A stretch of 64,000 nt of DNA from Mannheimia glucosida (GCF_046267875.1 NZ_CP176502.1:620001-684000); one strand, 5' to 3'. Counted from the first letter of the stretch, positions 49,944 to 59,239 are shown. Notes: a model not told the origin generated them from the letters alone. Translations and numbers: made by a program.

Positions 49944-51104
49944 ATGATAGAACAATCTTATAAAATTGCCTTACTTTTTAATGCTAACAAAATTTATGAC
50001 AGAGGAGTAATGCAGGGCATTGGGCAGTTTATTCAAGCATCACAATGTACTTGGGATATTTTTGTGGAAGATGATTTTGTCTATCATAAAAACAGTATCG
50101 AAAGCCTGTCGATTGACGGCATTATTGCCGATTTTGACGATTTGGAAACAGTTGAGCTACTTAAAGATATTGACGTCCCCATTGTAGCAGTAGGCGGTTC
50201 TTACCAAAACCCTGACTATTACCCTGACCTTCCTTATGTTGCTACCGACAATTACGCCTTAGTTGAGGCAGCATTTTTACACCTAAAACAAAAAGGAATC
50301 AACCAATTTGCGTTTTACGGCTATCCTGCAGAAACGGAAAAACATTGGGCGATAGAGCGAAAAAATGCCTTTATTCAGTTGATGGAAAAATATGAACATC
50401 ACCCAAATTGTTATATTGGTGATCAATTTCATTCAGATAATTGGGTTGAATTACAAGCCAAATTAGGCGAGTGGTTACAAACCTTACCAGCCCACACGGG
50501 CATTATTGCTGTTACTGACGCAAGGGCAAGACACCTGCTTCAAACCTGTGAGCATTTAAAAATCGCTGTACCTGAACAACTTTGCGTGATTGGTATTGAT
50601 AACGAAGAGTTGATTCAATACCTCTCTCGGGTTTCTCTTTCTTCAGTCACACAAGGAACATCACAAATCGGCTATCACGCTGCGAAGTTATTATATCGAA
50701 AATTAAATAATCTACCGGTTTCAACCAAGCCAATTTTAATCCCTCCGGTAAAAGTGGAAGAACGCCGTTCGACCGATTATCGTTCTTTGCAAGACCCAAT
50801 GGTAATCCAAGCTATGCACTTTATTCGTCACCGAGCTTGCCAAGGCATTAAAGTAGAGCAAGTACTGGATCATCTTAAAATTTCCCGCTCTAACCTTGAA
50901 CAGCGTTTTAAGCAGGAAATGAATAAGACAATTCACCAGGTGATTCACGAGGAAAAATTAGCAAGAGCAACATATATGCTCAAATTTACCGAGATTTCGA
51001 CCCAAGAAATTGCCAATGTGTGCGGTTATCCCTCTTTACAATATTTCTATGCCGTGTTTAAAAAAGAGTTTGGTAAAACCCCGAAAGAGTTCAGGCAAGA
51101 GTAG
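49944..51104 (+). CDS. xylR: Xylose operon regulator XylR (AraC family)
   Basis: A 386-residue regulator with a LacI-like periplasmic-binding-fold ligand domain (about 5-270; FNANKIYDRGVMQGI, VTDARARHLLQTC) and a C-terminal AraC double HTH (about 285-385; VEQVLDHLKISRSNLEQRF, ICGYPS-like NVCGYPSLQYFYAVFKKEFGKTP). This layout and length match E. coli XylR, which activates xylAB and xylFGHR. No xylose gene is in the window, so either the cluster is elsewhere or the ligand differs. It stands alone between rplQ and gntR. Confidence 0.85.
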   Translation: MIEQSYKIALLFNANKIYDRGVMQGIGQFIQASQCTWDIFVEDDFVYHKNSIESLSIDGIIADFDDLETVELLKDIDVPIVAVGGSYQNPDYYPDLPYVATDNYALVEAAFLHLKQKGINQFAFYGYPAETEKHWAIERKNAFIQLMEKYEHHPNCYIGDQFHSDNWVELQAKLGEWLQTLPAHTGIIAVTDARARHLLQTCEHLKIAVPEQLCVIGIDNEELIQYLSRVSLSSVTQGTSQIGYHAAKLLYRKLNNLPVSTKPILIPPVKVEERRSTDYRSLQDPMVIQAMHFIRHRACQGIKVEQVLDHLKISRSNLEQRFKQEMNKTIHQVIHEEKLARATYMLKFTEISTQEIANVCGYPSLQYFYAVFKKEFGKTPKEFRQE

Positions 51105-51196
51105 TAACAAGCGGTCAATTTCACCGAATATTTTGCAATTATTGCCTTATCTTCAGTTATAATCAGCGAAATTAAATTTTTTCGTTATCTATCCCA

Positions 51197-52195
51197 ATGA
51201 GAAAACCGAAACGCCCAACTTTGCAAGACATCGCTACTCATCTCGGTATTACCAAAATGACGGTCAGTCGCTTTTTGCGGGATCCAAACACCGTTGCCAA
51301 AGAGACCGGCGAGCGGATTGCACAAGCGATAGAGCTGTTTGGCTATATCCCGAATCGTGCGCCGGACATTCTCTCCAATGCCAAAAGCCGAGCGATTGGC
51401 GTGCTGGTTCCCTCGCTTACCAACCAAGTATTTGCCGATGTGATTAAAGGCATTGAGCAGATTACCGACCAAGCCGGCTACCAAACTATGCTCGCCCACT
51501 ATGGTTACAGCGAGCAGAAGGAAGAACAGCGGATTGAGTCGCTGCTTTCGTACAATATTGACGGCATTATTTTATCGGAAAATCACCACTCGCCCCGCAC
51601 CTTGAAAATGCTGGAGGTGGCGAATATTCCGGTAATAGAGATAATGGAAAGTGGTGAATGTGGGATTCAGCAAGCAGTTGGATTTGACAATATTTCTGCG
51701 GCTCAAGCGATGGTAGAAACAATGATTCATCGAGGCTGCCGACAGGTGGTGTATTTTGGGGCGAGAATGGATAAACGCTCTCAGCTGAAAATGCAGGGCT
51801 ACGAACAGGCAATGCTCAAACACGGCTTAACTCCACACAGTATTACTACCGCAGAGCATTCTTCTTTCACACTTGGAGCAAGCCAGCTAAAACAAGCTTT
51901 GGTGCAAATTCCGCAAGTGGACGGCATTTTTTGCACTAATGATGACTTGGCAATCGGGGCATTATTTGAGTGCCAACGGTTAGGCATTAATGTACCGCAG
52001 CAGATTAAAATCGCCGGTTTTCACGGCCACGATGTCGGGCAATCCCTCACGCCGCAGCTTGCCAGCGTCATCACACCTCGCCTTGAAATAGGCAGAGTTG
52101 CCGCCCAAGAGCTACTCAACCGTATTCACGGTGTACAGCAACAAAGCCCGATTATTAACTTGGGCTATCACATTCATTTGGGGGAAAGTGTGTAG
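51197..52195 (+). CDS. gntR: Gluconate operon repressor GntR (LacI family)
   Basis: A 332-residue LacI-family repressor: HTH TLQDIATHLGITKMTVSRFL (8-27), then a sugar-binding domain (about 60-330) with IGVLVPSLTNQVFADV and IAGFHGHDVGQ. The nearby gluconokinase and GntP permease genes identify the ligand as gluconate. Candidate operators lie between gntK and gntP. gntK converges on it from the other strand. Confidence 0.9.
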   Translation: MRKPKRPTLQDIATHLGITKMTVSRFLRDPNTVAKETGERIAQAIELFGYIPNRAPDILSNAKSRAIGVLVPSLTNQVFADVIKGIEQITDQAGYQTMLAHYGYSEQKEEQRIESLLSYNIDGIILSENHHSPRTLKMLEVANIPVIEIMESGECGIQQAVGFDNISAAQAMVETMIHRGCRQVVYFGARMDKRSQLKMQGYEQAMLKHGLTPHSITTAEHSSFTLGASQLKQALVQIPQVDGIFCTNDDLAIGALFECQRLGINVPQQIKIAGFHGHDVGQSLTPQLASVITPRLEIGRVAAQELLNRIHGVQQQSPIINLGYHIHLGESV

Positions 52196-52248
52196 CCTAG
52201 ACAAGCGGTTGAATTTGCAAAAAAATCCGCAAAATCCACCGCTTGTGA

Positions 52249-52764
52249 TTAAAGCAACGGCTCGACTGCTTTCACGCAACGCTCCACCACCTCATCAAAA
52301 TTGCCGTCAATATCAATAAAAATCACATCTGGCTCGTCTGCCTGCGGAATTTCTAACGTATTGAACTGACTTTGGAGCATCTCCGGCTTCATAAAATGCC
52401 CTTTGCGTTGTTGCATTCGAGCCAGCACCAGATCAAATGAGCCGTGCAGGAATAGAAATGTCACATCGGCATTGCCTTGTCGGATCTGGTCTCGGTACTT
52501 TTTCTTTAATGCCGAACAGACAATAATTCCTTTTTCGCTTTTTTGTTCAAAGCTGAACACTGCATCGTTAATCCGCTCCAACCACGGTGTGCGATCTGCA
52601 TCATTAAGTGGCGTACCGCTTGCCATTTTCAGTATATTGGCACGAGGGTGTAAGTCGTCCCCGTCAATCAATTTCATTCCTAACCGCTGTGCGACTGCCG
52701 TTCCCACGCTGGTTTTGCCGGTGCTGGACACGCCCATCAAAATAAATGCTTTGCCGTTTGCCAT
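52249..52764 (-). CDS. gntK: Gluconokinase
   Basis: GntK phosphorylates gluconate to 6-phosphogluconate for the pentose phosphate or Entner-Doudoroff routes. The 171-residue protein has the P-loop GVSSTGKT (11-18), LIDGDDLHPRANILKMASG and CSALKKKYRDQIR, typical of the thermoresistant gluconokinase. It is divergent from gntP across a 186-bp region holding two GntR-like operators. Confidence 0.95.
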   Translation of the reverse strand: MANGKAFILMGVSSTGKTSVGTAVAQRLGMKLIDGDDLHPRANILKMASGTPLNDADRTPWLERINDAVFSFEQKSEKGIIVCSALKKKYRDQIRQGNADVTFLFLHGSFDLVLARMQQRKGHFMKPEMLQSQFNTLEIPQADEPDVIFIDIDGNFDEVVERCVKAVEPLL

Positions 52765-52775
52765 TGAATTTCCTT

Positions 52776-52791
52776 GTGTTACTGGTAACGC
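52776..52791. promoter_or_regulatory. Candidate GntR operator, gntK side
   Basis: GTGTTACTGGTAACGC is a 16-bp dyad close to the GntR operator consensus ATGTTACCSGTAACAT; it lies 12 bp upstream of the gntK start. Confidence 0.65.
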
Positions 52792-52915
52792 TAATTTAGC
52801 CGTTAATGTAACAGGTTATGCTGAAAAATCATCTGCTATTTCCAGAAAACTTGAAGTAGATCACATTTTTAAAATAAAAGCTCCGCAACCGTTTACTCTA
52901 AACTGCTTTTTGGTT

Positions 52916-52931
52916 ATGTTACCGATAACAA
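52916..52931. promoter_or_regulatory. Candidate GntR operator, gntP side
   Basis: ATGTTACCGATAACAA is a second 16-bp dyad of the same type, 20 bp upstream of the gntP start and 140 bp from the first. Confidence 0.65.
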
Positions 52932-52950
52932 TTCAACCTTAGGAGATCCT

Positions 52951-54300
52951 ATGTTACTGTTCATTATGTTTGCCGCCATCATTTTATTGCTGGTGCTGAT
53001 TATGAAATTTAAAGTCCACGCTTTTGTGGCATTGATTATTGTGAGCCTGCTCACTGCATTAGCTGCCGGCATTCCGGTGGATAAAATCCTGCCAACATTG
53101 TTGAATGGTTTTGGTAGTACGCTGGCATCAGTGGCGTTACTGGTGGGGCTTGGGGCGATGATTGGCCGTTTGCTTGAAATCACCGGCGGGGCGAAAGTGC
53201 TTGCCGATACGCTTATCAATAAATTCGGTAAAGAACGTGCGCCTTTTGCGTTGGGCGTTGCCTCGCTGTTATTCGGCTTTCCGATTTTCTTTGATGCCGG
53301 CTTGGTGGTGATGTTACCGATTATTTTTAGCGTGGCAAAACAGTTCGGCGGTTCGGTGTTGCGCTATGCGTTTCCGTCTGCCGGTGCGTTTGCGGTAATG
53401 CACGCCTTTCTACCGCCGCACCCCGGCCCGGTTGCCTCCGGCGATCTGCTTGGTGTGAATATGGGGCTGTTAGTCTTGGTGGGCTTGGTTTGTGCAATCC
53501 CAACGTGGTATATCGGCACTTACCTGTTCAGCCAATTTATCAGCAAACGCATTCACGTTGATTTGCCGAAAGCGTTTTTAAACGGCTTATCGGCAAACGA
53601 AATGGCAGTGCAAAACCCACCAAGTTTCGGCAAGGTGCTCACGGTGTTGGTGCTGCCGATTATCCTGATTTTGTTTGATACCGGCTTGAATACCCTCTCG
53701 GTTGCTAAGGTGATTGACGGTGGTGAAATATGGGTGCAAAGCCTTCGCTTAATCGGCAAAACCCCTGTTGCCTTACTGATCACTTTACTTGTGGCAATTA
53801 TGCTGTTGCGGGATAACCGCAGTTTCGATCAAATCGAAAAAATTTGTAACAACGCCCTTGGCCCAATCTGCTCGATTGTCTTAGTGACCGGTGCAGGCGG
53901 AATGTTTGGCGGTGTGTTGCGTGCCAGCGGGATTGGCGATGTGTTATCGGAAATGATGAAAGACACTGGAATGCCGATTGTGGTTGCCGCCTTTATTATT
54001 GCTACGGTATTCCGTGTCGCACAAGGCTCGGCAACCGTTGCTTTAACCACAACCGCAGCGTTGATTGCCCCTACCGTGGCGGCAGCGACTGATTTAAGCC
54101 AGTTCGACCTGTGTTTTATCGTGATTGCCATCGCCTCTGGTGCTACCGTGCTTTCCCACGTTAATGACTCCGGTTTCTGGCTGATGAGCCGTTTCCTTGA
54201 AATGGACGAAAAAACCACCCTCAAAACGTGGACAATGCTTGAAACTTCCATCGGTTTAACCGGTTTTGCCTGTGCATTGATTGGCAGCTGGTTACTCTAA
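52951..54300 (+). CDS. Gluconate:H+ symporter, GntP family
   Basis: A 449-residue inner-membrane transporter with 12-14 hydrophobic segments and GntP-family motifs (FGFPIFFDAGLVVMLPIIF, HAFLPPHPGPVA, SGATVLSHVNDSGFW). Paired with gntK and gntR it is almost certainly a gluconate importer. It could equally be named gntT, gntU or gntP; the sequence does not decide. An uptake-sequence pair lies after the stop (54312-54368). Confidence 0.92.
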   Translation: MLLFIMFAAIILLLVLIMKFKVHAFVALIIVSLLTALAAGIPVDKILPTLLNGFGSTLASVALLVGLGAMIGRLLEITGGAKVLADTLINKFGKERAPFALGVASLLFGFPIFFDAGLVVMLPIIFSVAKQFGGSVLRYAFPSAGAFAVMHAFLPPHPGPVASGDLLGVNMGLLVLVGLVCAIPTWYIGTYLFSQFISKRIHVDLPKAFLNGLSANEMAVQNPPSFGKVLTVLVLPIILILFDTGLNTLSVAKVIDGGEIWVQSLRLIGKTPVALLITLLVAIMLLRDNRSFDQIEKICNNALGPICSIVLVTGAGGMFGGVLRASGIGDVLSEMMKDTGMPIVVAAFIIATVFRVAQGSATVALTTTAALIAPTVAAATDLSQFDLCFIVIAIASGATVLSHVNDSGFWLMSRFLEMDEKTTLKTWTMLETSIGLTGFACALIGSWLL

Positions 54301-54384
54301 TTCCAACCCTGACAAGCGGTCTGTTTTCTTCTAAAATTTGCAAAATTTGGCAGAGAATCGACCGCTTTTTCTTATTATAGAATG

Positions 54385-55299
54385 TTAGGGTTTATTTAAT
54401 ATATCTTCATTTATAAATTGAATATTTTGTAAATTATCCCAAAACCTTTCTGCTGCATTATTTAGTCTCGTATTCATTCTGTAAATATAACCTTTTATTG
54501 GAATAACTAATTCATTTTTGTCTAGTATGATTACTTTTTTATTGTGTAATTCTTCACTAATAGAATATTCAGGAAGCCATGCAATACCTTGATGATTTAG
54601 TACCATGTTTTTTAATAACTCAGACATTGATGAAATAAATTTTGTTTTTGTATTTAATTGAATCGTATTAGCTAACTTTCTATTCACTAACCGTCCCATA
54701 TAGGAATTTGGTGTATAATTTAATAATGGTATGTTTTTATCGTTTAAATTAAATAATGCAGAACCTGTAATATCTATTGGGGAAATAGGGTAAAGCTTAG
54801 ATTGCATTATTTCTAAAGACATAAATGGGGGTTGCATTAATTTTTCATCATAAAATGAAAAAATAAAATCGCTTTTTCCTTCAATTAGAGTATTTACTGT
54901 TTGGTCAACATCGATTGCTTCAACGGAATAAATAAAATTTTCATTTGTTTGTGATAATTTCTTAATTAATTTGGGCATAATAGAAAGAGAGAGGGAATGA
55001 GCCGCCGCAAATTTAATATTAGGTAAGTTACAATTATGTCCTAATAATTCATCTAGATTATTCTGTAATTGTTGTAATAAGTTTCGCGTTTGTGAATGAA
55101 ATAGCTTACCTTGTTCTGTGAGTTGTAATGGAATAGAGGTACGATCAAATAACTTCACTCCCACAACTTCTTCTAAAGCTAAAATACGTCTGCTAAATGC
55201 AGATTGTGACAAATTTCTTTTTTCTGCTGCCTGAGAAAAATGGCGGCATTCTTCTAGCGTTAAGAAATCTTCTAACCATTTTGTTTCTATGTTTTTCAT
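54385..55299 (-). CDS. LysR-family regulator of the aspartate racemase/Dcu genes
   Basis: A 304-residue LysR-type protein with an N-terminal winged HTH (LEDFLTLEECRHFSQAAEKRNLSQSAFSRRI, about 9-39) and a substrate-binding domain to the C-terminus. It is divergent from an aspartate racemase and a Dcu transporter gene, 214 bp apart; LysR proteins typically control divergent neighbours with a metabolite co-inducer. Two copies of a 28-bp repeat in the gap are its likely binding sites. The gene is more AT-rich than its surroundings. Confidence 0.88.
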   Translation of the reverse strand: MKNIETKWLEDFLTLEECRHFSQAAEKRNLSQSAFSRRILALEEVVGVKLFDRTSIPLQLTEQGKLFHSQTRNLLQQLQNNLDELLGHNCNLPNIKFAAAHSLSLSIMPKLIKKLSQTNENFIYSVEAIDVDQTVNTLIEGKSDFIFSFYDEKLMQPPFMSLEIMQSKLYPISPIDITGSALFNLNDKNIPLLNYTPNSYMGRLVNRKLANTIQLNTKTKFISSMSELLKNMVLNHQGIAWLPEYSISEELHNKKVIILDKNELVIPIKGYIYRMNTRLNNAAERFWDNLQNIQFINEDILNKP

Positions 55300-55316
55300 A
55301 TCCTAATCAATGCAAA

Positions 55317-55344
55317 TTTTGCATTCTGATTTCATTAAATGCAT
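55317..55344. repeat. 28-bp repeat, copy 1, in LysR/racemase intergenic region
   Basis: The unit runs from TTTTGCAT to ATGCAT with CTGATT inside; a related unit is at 55421-55448, 104 bp away (about ten helical turns). Both end in TGCAT. Confidence 0.55.
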
Positions 55345-55420
55345 TAAATCTATATTTGATATATTAGTATTTTATTGATTTTAAAGATTTTTTTCTATCT
55401 ATAAAGAGCTTTGTTGCATT

Positions 55421-55448
55421 TTTTGCATACTGATTCGATTTCTTGCAT
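55421..55448. repeat. 28-bp repeat, copy 2, in LysR/racemase intergenic region
   Basis: The unit runs from TTTTGCAT to TTGCAT and shares TTTTGCAT, CTGATT and GCAT with copy 1 at the same spacing. Further TTGCAT words (55413-55418, 55456-55461) surround it. Confidence 0.55.
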
Positions 55449-55513
55449 TTCTTTTTTGCATAACTTGTTTGTATAAGTCATCGCAGTAAATTAAATATTA
55501 TAAGGAGAAGTAT

Positions 55514-56209
55514 ATGGCAAAAAATATTATTGGCATTTTAGGTGGAATGGGACCTGCAGCAACAGCAGATATGTTCCAAAAATTTATCCGCTTGACACCT
55601 GCTGATTGTGATCAAGCTCATATTCCATTACTGATTTCCTCTATTCCCGACATACCGGATAGAACTCGCTATATTTTAGCAAATGGAGAGAATCCAGCTC
55701 CGGTAATGGAAAAATATATTGAAAGGCTTGAGAGTGCAGGGGCAACCTGCATCATCATTGCGTGCAATACGGCACATTATTGGTTTGAACGCTTGAAAGC
55801 TAAAAGTCAGGTAGAGATGCTAAGTATGATTGATTGTGTGGTTGATGAGGTTTTGAAGTGTGGAAAACGGCGGGTTGGATTGTTGGCAACTGATGCAACT
55901 TTGGCGGTAGAACTATACAAAAAACAGCTTGAAGCACAAGGACTGACTTTTATTTGCCCGACAGAAAATGGTCAAAAGGCAGTAATGGATAGTATCTATT
56001 TATTAAAATCAGGTGAGTTAGAGAAAGCCACAAAGCTAATGTTACAACAACGTGATGAACTCATTCGTTTAGGTGCAGAAGTAATTATTTTAGGTTGTAC
56101 AGAAGTACCTATTATTTTAGCTCAAGAAATAGAGCGTGAGCCAATGCGTTATGTAGATTCAACGTTGGTATTGGTTAAAAAAGCAATTGATTGGTATCAA
56201 ACTCATTAA
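55514..56209 (+). CDS. Aspartate/glutamate racemase family protein
   Basis: A 231-residue cofactor-independent racemase. It has the N-terminal IIGILGGMGPAATADMF, catalytic Cys84 (ACNTAH) and Cys195 (LGCTEVP), so both active-site cysteines are intact. The GGMGPxAT start is typical of aspartate racemases (YgeA-like) rather than MurI. Cotranscribed with the Dcu transporter 9 bp downstream, it probably converts D- to L-aspartate so that aspartase can feed fumarate respiration. Broad amino-acid specificity remains possible. Confidence 0.88.
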   Translation: MAKNIIGILGGMGPAATADMFQKFIRLTPADCDQAHIPLLISSIPDIPDRTRYILANGENPAPVMEKYIERLESAGATCIIIACNTAHYWFERLKAKSQVEMLSMIDCVVDEVLKCGKRRVGLLATDATLAVELYKKQLEAQGLTFICPTENGQKAVMDSIYLLKSGELEKATKLMLQQRDELIRLGAEVIILGCTEVPIILAQEIEREPMRYVDSTLVLVKKAIDWYQTH

Positions 56210-56218
56210 TTTAAGGAG

Positions 56219-57535
56219 ATGGATATGATTTATGCAGAAATCTTTGTGGTACTTGCTGCAATCTATTTAGGACTGCGTTCTGGGGGCTTAGGAATAGGAC
56301 TATATGGTGGTTTAGGGCTTGCGATTCTAACTCTAGGTTTTGGTTTACCTATGGGTTCTATTCCAGTTGATGTAATGCTGATTATTATGACTGTTGTAAT
56401 AGGTGCTGCTGTGTTACAAGCAGTAGGAGGTATGGATTTACTTGTTCGTTATGCGGAAGTATTAATGCGTAAAAATCCTAAATATATCAATTTTATTGCA
56501 CCGATGATTACTTGGTTAATGACGATTATGGCTGGTACAGGTTTTATCGTATTTTCCACCTTACCTGTGATTGCAGAAGTGGCAAAAGAGAGTGGTATCC
56601 GCCCTTCAAGAGCATTAGCCGGCTCGGTTGTGTCTTCTCAATTAGCTATTGCAGGTTCTCCATTGAGTGCTGCAATGGCGGCTATGATAGCAGTAATGGA
56701 AAACAACAGTGTTACATTTTTTCAAGTAATAGCAGTATGCTTACCTGTTTCTTTTATTGCCTCTATGGTTGCTGCATTTGTTGCTTCTAAGCAAGGCTGT
56801 GAATTGCAAAATGATGTTGTTTATTTAGAACGTTTAAAAGCAGGAATCGTCAGCCCATCTCGTAAGTTAGCGAGTGAATCTACCCATTCAAAAGGAGCAA
56901 AACTATCGATTGGCATTTTCTTACTAGCAACTGTATTGGTTGTTCTACTTGCAGCCGTTCCAGGGTTAAAGCCAGTATATGAAAATGGGAAGTCAATGAG
57001 TACCCGGGATATAATTATTGTGATGATGTTAGCCTCTTCGTGCTTAATGATGCTGGCAGGAAAAATTAAACCTGATGCGATTGTGGCTAGTCCAATTTTC
57101 CGCTCAGGAATGACCTCTATTGCGGTAATTATCGGGATTGTTACATTAGGTATGACTTTTGTCGATGCACATTTAATAGAAATTAAAGCTTCTATTGGAA
57201 ATATTTTAACTGAATATCCAATGTTGTTAGCTGTAGTGCTCTTTTTTACTTGTGCATTACTTTATTCACAAGGGTCAACTTCTGCTCTTATTATTCCATT
57301 AGCAGTAAGCTTGGGGATCCCTAACTGGGCAATTTTGGCTTCTTTCATTGCAATTACAGGCATTTTTATCCTGCCAACCTACCCAACTTCATTAGCAGCG
57401 ATGGAATTAGATACTACGGGTTCAACTCGTGCCGGCAAATATATTATAGATCATCCGTTTATGCTTCCAGCTTTAGTTGGGGTTGCTGTTGGCCTTGCTT
57501 TTGGATTCGTATGGGCTCCGATGATTGTATCTTAA
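56219..57535 (+). CDS. Anaerobic C4-dicarboxylate transporter, Dcu (DcuA/DcuB) family
   Basis: A 438-residue inner-membrane carrier with 10-12 helices and Dcu-family sequence throughout (LRSGGLGIGLYGGLGLAIL, TGFIVFSTLPVIAEVAKESGIRPSRALAGSVVSSQLAI, SQGSTSALIIPLAVSLGIP). Dcu proteins take up aspartate, fumarate or malate in exchange for succinate. Encoded with an aspartate racemase and LysR regulator, it is a good candidate for D/L-aspartate uptake. ATG 56225 is a possible second start (residue 3). Confidence 0.9.
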   Translation: MDMIYAEIFVVLAAIYLGLRSGGLGIGLYGGLGLAILTLGFGLPMGSIPVDVMLIIMTVVIGAAVLQAVGGMDLLVRYAEVLMRKNPKYINFIAPMITWLMTIMAGTGFIVFSTLPVIAEVAKESGIRPSRALAGSVVSSQLAIAGSPLSAAMAAMIAVMENNSVTFFQVIAVCLPVSFIASMVAAFVASKQGCELQNDVVYLERLKAGIVSPSRKLASESTHSKGAKLSIGIFLLATVLVVLLAAVPGLKPVYENGKSMSTRDIIIVMMLASSCLMMLAGKIKPDAIVASPIFRSGMTSIAVIIGIVTLGMTFVDAHLIEIKASIGNILTEYPMLLAVVLFFTCALLYSQGSTSALIIPLAVSLGIPNWAILASFIAITGIFILPTYPTSLAAMELDTTGSTRAGKYIIDHPFMLPALVGVAVGLAFGFVWAPMIVS

Positions 57536-57583
57536 TTATTAAATATGTAGAGAATTTAAGTTAATTCTCAATAATAAATGGTT

Positions 57584-57621
57584 GCACCTTAGAAAAACGC
57601 TTGTCTAAGGTGCTTTATTAT
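57584..57621 (+). terminator. Terminator of the racemase-Dcu operon
   Basis: A 10-bp stem GCACCTTAGA (57584-57593)/TCTAAGGTGC (57604-57613) runs into TTTATTATT. Confidence 0.88.
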
Positions 57622-57712
57622 TGAGTAAAAAGTTATTTTTCAGCTCTTTTCTCTTTATTGAAATTGGATTATAGTCAATATTGTTCTCTTTTTAACCATT
57701 CAAGGAGTGATT

Positions 57713-59164
57713 ATGTCAAACCAAAAATTCTCGCTACTCCGTTTCCAAGCCTATATTAACGGTCAATTTGTTTCAAGCCAAAATGGGAAAACCTTTACGG
57801 TACATAATCCGACTAATGGCGAGAAAATCGGTGAGGTGGCTGATTTAGGCACGGAAGAAACCGCTCAAGCGATTGAAGCAGCCGCAGTTGCCCAGAAAAA
57901 ATGGCAGGCATTGTTGCCCAAAGAGCGTTCCGTGATTTTGCGTAAATGGTTTGAGCTGATTATGCAAAACCAAGAAGAACTCGCCCAGATTTTAAGTCTA
58001 GAACAGGGTAAACCATTGGCAGAAAGTCGAGGCGAGATTGCCTATGGAGCCAGTTTTATTGAGTGGTTTGCCGAAGAAGGCAAGCGGATTTATGGCGATG
58101 TCTTGCCACAAGATAAAGCCGGTCGCCGTCTGTTTGTGACTAAGCAACCCATTGGTGTGGTGGCAGCGATTACGCCGTGGAACTTCCCAAATGCAATGAT
58201 TACCCGTAAAGCCGCACCGGCGTTGGCGGCAGGTTGTACGATTGTGATTAAACCGGCGGCAGAAACCCCGCTTTCTGCCTTAGCATTAGCCCAATTAGCG
58301 GATCAAGCAGGTATTCCCAAAGGGGTATTTAACATTATTACCAGTAGCGATGCCGAAGGTGTAGGGCGGGAGTTGAGCACTCATCCGACCGTACGCAAAC
58401 TCACCTTTACCGGCTCCACCAGTGTCGGCAAAATATTAATGCAACAATCGGCAGGGACGGTAAAAAAATTGGCATTGGAGCTAGGCGGTAATGCACCGGC
58501 GATTGTGTTTGATGATGCGGATTTAGACACTGCCGTTGAGGGCGTGTTTGCCTCTAAATTCCGTAACGGTGGACAAACCTGCGTCTGTGCTAACCGAATT
58601 TATGTGCAAGCGGGCATTTATGAGCAATTTCTTGCAAAATTGAGTGAGAAGGTCGCTCAAATCAAGCTTGGCTCGCCATTTGAGGAAGAGGTCACGATGG
58701 GGGCGTTAATTAGTGAACGAGCGGTTGAAAAAGTCGAAAGCTACATCAATGATGCACTTTCACTTGGGGCAGAACTGGTGTTAGGCGGTGAACGCCACGC
58801 ACTGGGCGGCACTTTCTTCCAGCCAACGATTTTGAAAAATGTCACTCAAGAAATGAAGGTTGCCCGTGAGGAAACCTTTGCTCCCCTTGCCCCGATTTTC
58901 AAATTTGAAACGGAAGAAGAGGTTATCCAGTGGGCGAATGATACGGAGTTTGGTTTGGCGGCTTACTTATTCAGCCAAAATATCGGGCGAATTTGGCGAG
59001 TGTCGGAACAGTTGGAATACGGTATTGTCGGGATTAACGAGGGGATCATCAGTAACGAAATAGCCCCATTCGGCGGCTGGAAAGAGTCCGGGCTTGGGCG
59101 GGAAGGTTCGAAATACGGTATTGAAGAGTTTTTAGAAATAAAATATCTTTGTATGAAAGTATAA
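57713..59164 (+). CDS. gabD: NAD(P)-dependent succinate-semialdehyde dehydrogenase GabD
   Basis: GabD oxidises succinate semialdehyde to succinate, the end of GABA breakdown. The 483-residue aldehyde dehydrogenase has ITPWNFPNAM, Glu256 (LELGGN), catalytic Cys290 (GGQTCVCANR) and GWKESGLGREGS. The Cys-x-Cys around the nucleophile is a feature of GabD that allows redox control. ATG 57713 is used; a GTG at 57707 overlaps AAGGAG, the ribosome-binding site. No gabT or gabP is adjacent. Confidence 0.9.
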   Translation: MSNQKFSLLRFQAYINGQFVSSQNGKTFTVHNPTNGEKIGEVADLGTEETAQAIEAAAVAQKKWQALLPKERSVILRKWFELIMQNQEELAQILSLEQGKPLAESRGEIAYGASFIEWFAEEGKRIYGDVLPQDKAGRRLFVTKQPIGVVAAITPWNFPNAMITRKAAPALAAGCTIVIKPAAETPLSALALAQLADQAGIPKGVFNIITSSDAEGVGRELSTHPTVRKLTFTGSTSVGKILMQQSAGTVKKLALELGGNAPAIVFDDADLDTAVEGVFASKFRNGGQTCVCANRIYVQAGIYEQFLAKLSEKVAQIKLGSPFEEEVTMGALISERAVEKVESYINDALSLGAELVLGGERHALGGTFFQPTILKNVTQEMKVAREETFAPLAPIFKFETEEEVIQWANDTEFGLAAYLFSQNIGRIWRVSEQLEYGIVGINEGIISNEIAPFGGWKESGLGREGSKYGIEEFLEIKYLCMKV

Positions 59165-59169
59165 CCGAA

Positions 59170-59196
59170 TGGGACGCCAAAAGCGTCCCATTTTTA
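59170..59196 (+). terminator. Terminator of gabD
   Basis: TGGGACGC (59170-59177)/GCGTCCCA (59183-59190) with loop CAAAA and a T5 tail. Confidence 0.9.
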
Positions 59197-59239
59197 ATCC
59201 CTTATTTTGTAAAAAATTGGTGGAAAAAGACCGCTTGTA

